DNA of 64,000 nt from Xanthomonas hortorum (GTDB lineage Bacteria; Pseudomonadota; Gammaproteobacteria; Xanthomonadales; Xanthomonadaceae), in NCBI RefSeq assembly GCF_024339125.1, contig NZ_CP101417.1, positions 1 through 64,000 of the forward strand, in the 5' to 3' direction. Every line of letters begins with the position of its first letter. The stretch's first letter is position 1. Under the pieces are notes generated by a model. That model was not told where the DNA came from. It did no database searches and was given only the letters and a program-made list of their open reading frames with translations. This document shows positions 61,294 through 64,000 of the stretch, piece by piece. Made by a program: the position numbers and the translations under genes.

Positions 61294-62781
61294 ATGACCT
61301 TCCGTTCCAATCGGCCGATAGCGATCGGCCGCGCCGTTGCTGCGCTCTGCGTTTGTGCATTGGCTCCCGCCACTCACGCCGCCGCGTTGCTGCCGCCGTC
61401 GATTTCGGCAACCAGCGATCGCAGCATCGACACACTGATGCCACCGCTACTGCGGACGCCTGCCACGGCAAGCGTCGCACCCGCCCAGCGCGATGCGCTG
61501 CGCGCCTCGCTATCGGTGTCGCGCGCATTTCCGCACGTCACGCGCGACTTCAAAACTTTTCTGGATACGCAGGCGCAGCTCAGTTACGCCACGCGTGGCG
61601 CAACTGCCAAGGTCACCGACCCCACCGCATTCGCCGAAATGCAGCGCTATGTCTTCAATCGTTACAACGGCTTGACGGTACTGCGCAGCGTGCAACAGGA
61701 CGGCAAGATCTTCGACTGCATTCCGCGCGAGCAGCAGCCGGCACTGCGCGATGGCAGCACGCCAGCCATGCCGCCGACGATCTCAAGCAACACGGGTACG
61801 GTGACGCCGATCGATGCGGCGCAACGCTGCGATACCGGCAGCGTACCGCTCGAACGCATCGGCCTGGCCGAGATGAGCAAGCATGCGGATCTGCGCAGCT
61901 TTCTGCGTGGCACTACTCCCAGCGTGATCGCGCCCAGGCAGGCTGACGCTGCGCCAGCGGCGCAGGAGGCCGCATCGGTGGTGCATTACTACTCCACCAT
62001 CTATCTGGACACGGCCGGCTCGCCGGTGACCGGCGCCGGTGCCGATCTCAACACCTGGGTGCCGACGGTCACCGCCAACGATGCGCAGTCGATCAGCCAG
62101 ATCTGGTTGGGCGGTTACACCCGACAAGGCGTGATCCAGACGCTGGAAGCCGGTTGGCAGACCCAGCCCGGCGCCGGTTGGGGCACGCGGCCGATCCTGT
62201 TTATCTACTCCACCCAGGATGGCTACGTCACCACCGGTTGCCACAATCTGGATTGCGCCGACTTCGTGCAGACCAGCACCGCCAATGTGCTCGGTGCAGC
62301 ACCGGCCGGTGGCTTCAGTACCGCAGGCGGCAAGCAGGCGATGCTGCACGTGGAATTCCAGCGCAATGCCGATGGCTACTGGTGGTTCGGCTTGAATGGC
62401 GAATGGATCGGCTACTACAAGGCCGAACTTTACGCAGGCGATATCGCCGAGGGCAGCGCGAGCATCTTCATCTCTGCGGGCGGCGAAATTTCCACCTGGG
62501 ATGGTCGTCCCAGCGCACCGATGGGCAGCGGCCGGTTTGCGAACGCCGGCTATCGCCAGGCCGCATTTCAGGCCAACCATTTTTATCGCGATGCGGCGAT
62601 GGCCGCGCATCCCGCGCAACGCCTGTCGAGCCTGAATGTGGCGCAGCCGTCCTGCTACACGCTGGCGATGGCCGGTTACACCTACCCGTATGCCTTGGGT
62701 GCAGGCGTCACCCGCACCACGTTGTCGCCGGAAATGCAGAACGGCGGCTTCTACTTCGGCGGGCCGGGCTGCGCACGCTGA
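61294..62781 (+). CDS. Exported neprosin-domain glutamic peptidase
   Basis: 495 residues from the ATG at 61294 (AGGGG upstream). Signal peptide (MTFRSNRPIAIGRAVAALCVCALAPATHAAA). A pro-region to about 210 precedes the neprosin domain (DUF239): QTLEAGWQTQPGAGWGTRPI, LFIYSTQDGYVTTGCHNLDC and FGLNGEWIGYYKAELYA. The two Glu in QTLEAGWQ and in FGLNGEWIGYY fit the catalytic dyad of neprosin, which cuts after proline. Rare outside plants; Xanthomonas and Stenotrophomonas members are secreted. It probably attacks Pro-rich cell-wall proteins. Confidence 0.85.
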   Translation: MTFRSNRPIAIGRAVAALCVCALAPATHAAALLPPSISATSDRSIDTLMPPLLRTPATASVAPAQRDALRASLSVSRAFPHVTRDFKTFLDTQAQLSYATRGATAKVTDPTAFAEMQRYVFNRYNGLTVLRSVQQDGKIFDCIPREQQPALRDGSTPAMPPTISSNTGTVTPIDAAQRCDTGSVPLERIGLAEMSKHADLRSFLRGTTPSVIAPRQADAAPAAQEAASVVHYYSTIYLDTAGSPVTGAGADLNTWVPTVTANDAQSISQIWLGGYTRQGVIQTLEAGWQTQPGAGWGTRPILFIYSTQDGYVTTGCHNLDCADFVQTSTANVLGAAPAGGFSTAGGKQAMLHVEFQRNADGYWWFGLNGEWIGYYKAELYAGDIAEGSASIFISAGGEISTWDGRPSAPMGSGRFANAGYRQAAFQANHFYRDAAMAAHPAQRLSSLNVAQPSCYTLAMAGYTYPYALGAGVTRTTLSPEMQNGGFYFGGPGCAR

Positions 62782-62845
62782 GTGAGTTGAGGGGAGTCAT
62801 CGCGCGTACCGTTTCGGTGCGCGCGATTTCAGTGCGCACGATCGC

Positions 62846-64000
62846 TTACGGCAAGTCCACGCCTGCACACACGGGCGGGCGCGCATCCTTGATTTGCCGC
62901 ACGCCGTTGGCATCGAACTGCAATGCCGCATGCTTGGGCGCGAACGCCGGCCAGGCCGGCAATCCCTTGGCGTTGGGATTGCCACGCTGCACAAAAGCGG
63001 CCCAATAGCGCTGCAAACTCACCGGCGGCTGGCCGATCGGCAGATCCTTGAACAGGAATGGCAGCTCCGCGCTATGCGTCACCTGCCCGCCCGGTGCGGC
63101 GGTATCGAACACGTAATGCCACACCGGCACGCCCAGCGCGGCCTGCTGCTGTGCGACGGTCACTGCCGGGCAACGGAAGGTGAGATCGGTGGACAACTGC
63201 ATCGCCGCATCGCCTTGACGCGCGGCACGCTGCGCCGCGTGTGCACGCTGCACTCGCAGTACTGCATCGGCTTGCGCGGGATAGTCGCGACGCAGCCGCG
63301 CCTGCGCGCCCTGCTTGCCGCCATATTCCAGCTCCTGCACCACGTAGCCGATCAACAGCGGTACCTTGGCCTGTGCACCTTCGGCCAGCAGCGACGCAGG
63401 CGCACGCGGCAGCACGCGTCCGTCGACGACCGCCTGCAGCCAGATGTAGCCATCGTCATCCAATGCCGGCACATCGACACCCTGCCCAGCCTTGATCACT
63501 TGCTCCACCGGCAGCGCACGCAGCTGTGCCAGACGCGTTGCAGCATCATCGATGCCTGCACGCTTGGCGATATTCACACCCAACGTGCGGTTCTCTTCCA
63601 GCGAGCGCGCTGGCAAGCCGAAACCGGCCGTGCCGCTCTGCTCAATCGCTGCGGAAAACAGGCCACGTGCCAGCGGGCTGAGCATCAGCAGGCCCACGTC
63701 CTGACCACCGGCCGACTGCCCGGCGATGGTGACCCGCGCAGGATCACCACCGAACTGCGCGATGTTGTCGCGCACCCACTGCAGCGCGGCGATCTGATCG
63801 AGCAAGGCGTAGTTGCCGGCGGCCTGGTTGTCGCCATCGCGCAGTTCCGGCAGCGACAGAAAACCGAGTGCGCCAAGCCGGTATTGCAGCGTCACCACCA
63901 GCATGTTCTGTGCGACCAGATTGGTCGGCAGATGGCCATCCGCGCCGCCAGCCACATTGGCGCCACCGTGAATCCATACAAACACCGGCAGCGGCTTGGC
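62846..64000 (-). CDS. Type B carboxylesterase, partial
   Basis: 385 codons, open to the right edge (KPLPVFVWIHGGA continues off the window), so the 5' end is outside. WIHGGANVAGG (oxyanion hole), GQSAGGQDVG (Ser nucleophile) and LPFLFKDLP near the end (His region) identify the para-nitrobenzyl esterase family. Converges with neprosin gene. Substrate unknown. Confidence 0.9.
   Translation of the reverse strand, partial: AKPLPVFVWIHGGANVAGGADGHLPTNLVAQNMLVVTLQYRLGALGFLSLPELRDGDNQAAGNYALLDQIAALQWVRDNIAQFGGDPARVTIAGQSAGGQDVGLLMLSPLARGLFSAAIEQSGTAGFGLPARSLEENRTLGVNIAKRAGIDDAATRLAQLRALPVEQVIKAGQGVDVPALDDDGYIWLQAVVDGRVLPRAPASLLAEGAQAKVPLLIGYVVQELEYGGKQGAQARLRRDYPAQADAVLRVQRAHAAQRAARQGDAAMQLSTDLTFRCPAVTVAQQQAALGVPVWHYVFDTAAPGGQVTHSAELPFLFKDLPIGQPPVSLQRYWAAFVQRGNPNAKGLPAWPAFAPKHAALQFDANGVRQIKDARPPVCAGVDLP

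Noticed and set aside
1..64000. CRISPR array
   Set aside because: No regularly spaced direct repeats of the usual length were seen anywhere in the window.

Overview
The window is high-GC DNA from a plant-associated gammaproteobacterium, almost certainly a Xanthomonas. The evidence is a plant-inducible-promoter (PIP) box in front of an N-myristoylated AvrB/XopAH-type type III effector, a type IV killing effector with the Xanthomonas XVIPCD tail, a GDSL autotransporter esterase, and a TonB-receptor/glycoside-hydrolase locus. The species cannot be fixed from the sequence alone.

Layout. (1) 1-1695: chromosomal flank with the 3' end of a beta-lactamase-family serine hydrolase and an MFS exporter. 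(2) About 1696-40819: a 39-kb integrative and mobilizable element in a tRNA-Gly(CCC) gene (40791-40864). Its tyrosine recombinase (39158-40723) sits beside the tRNA, and a 26/30 match to the tRNA 3' end marks the far end at 1696-1725. The element has a MobA/MobL relaxase, a divergent accessory gene and a recognisable oriT (about 4122-4158), but no mating-pair apparatus. (3) 40865-64000: core chromosome with an autotransporter esterase, thiS-thiG, trmB, an SLC13-type permease, a Rieske protein, an FAH-family hydrolase, mscL, an M28 peptidase, then a LacI regulator, TonB-dependent receptor, GH2 and GH97 carbohydrate locus, a neprosin-domain protein and a carboxylesterase running off the edge.

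Cargo of the element, left to right: YncE-like propeller protein; LysR regulator divergent from a TDT/SLAC1-type exporter; uracil-DNA-glycosylase-like protein; AHH-nuclease-like T4SS effector with an adjacent candidate immunity gene; a run of hypothetical genes, several with HEPN-like Rx4H motifs, plus a RadC-like JAB protein; a umuC remnant; a second tyrosine recombinase followed by a degenerate paralogue; an XRE regulator / Rx4H protein / trypsin-like protease operon; a secreted protein-lipoprotein-membrane protein operon with broken extra copies; a hybrid histidine kinase-like protein and a divergent response regulator; and a CPBP protease.

The most striking structure is nested inside the element at 30179-37554. 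IS21-type istB/istA, a divergent pair of unknown genes and a XopAH/AvrB-family effector are bracketed by matching inverted ends and a 7-bp direct repeat (GGCACTT). The two halves of one broken lipoprotein/membrane-protein copy lie exactly outside these ends, so the whole 7.4 kb entered as one unit. The effector was later split by an IS3-family insertion. The element therefore combines interbacterial killing (T4SS effector), plant manipulation (T3SS effector) and candidate phage-defence genes.
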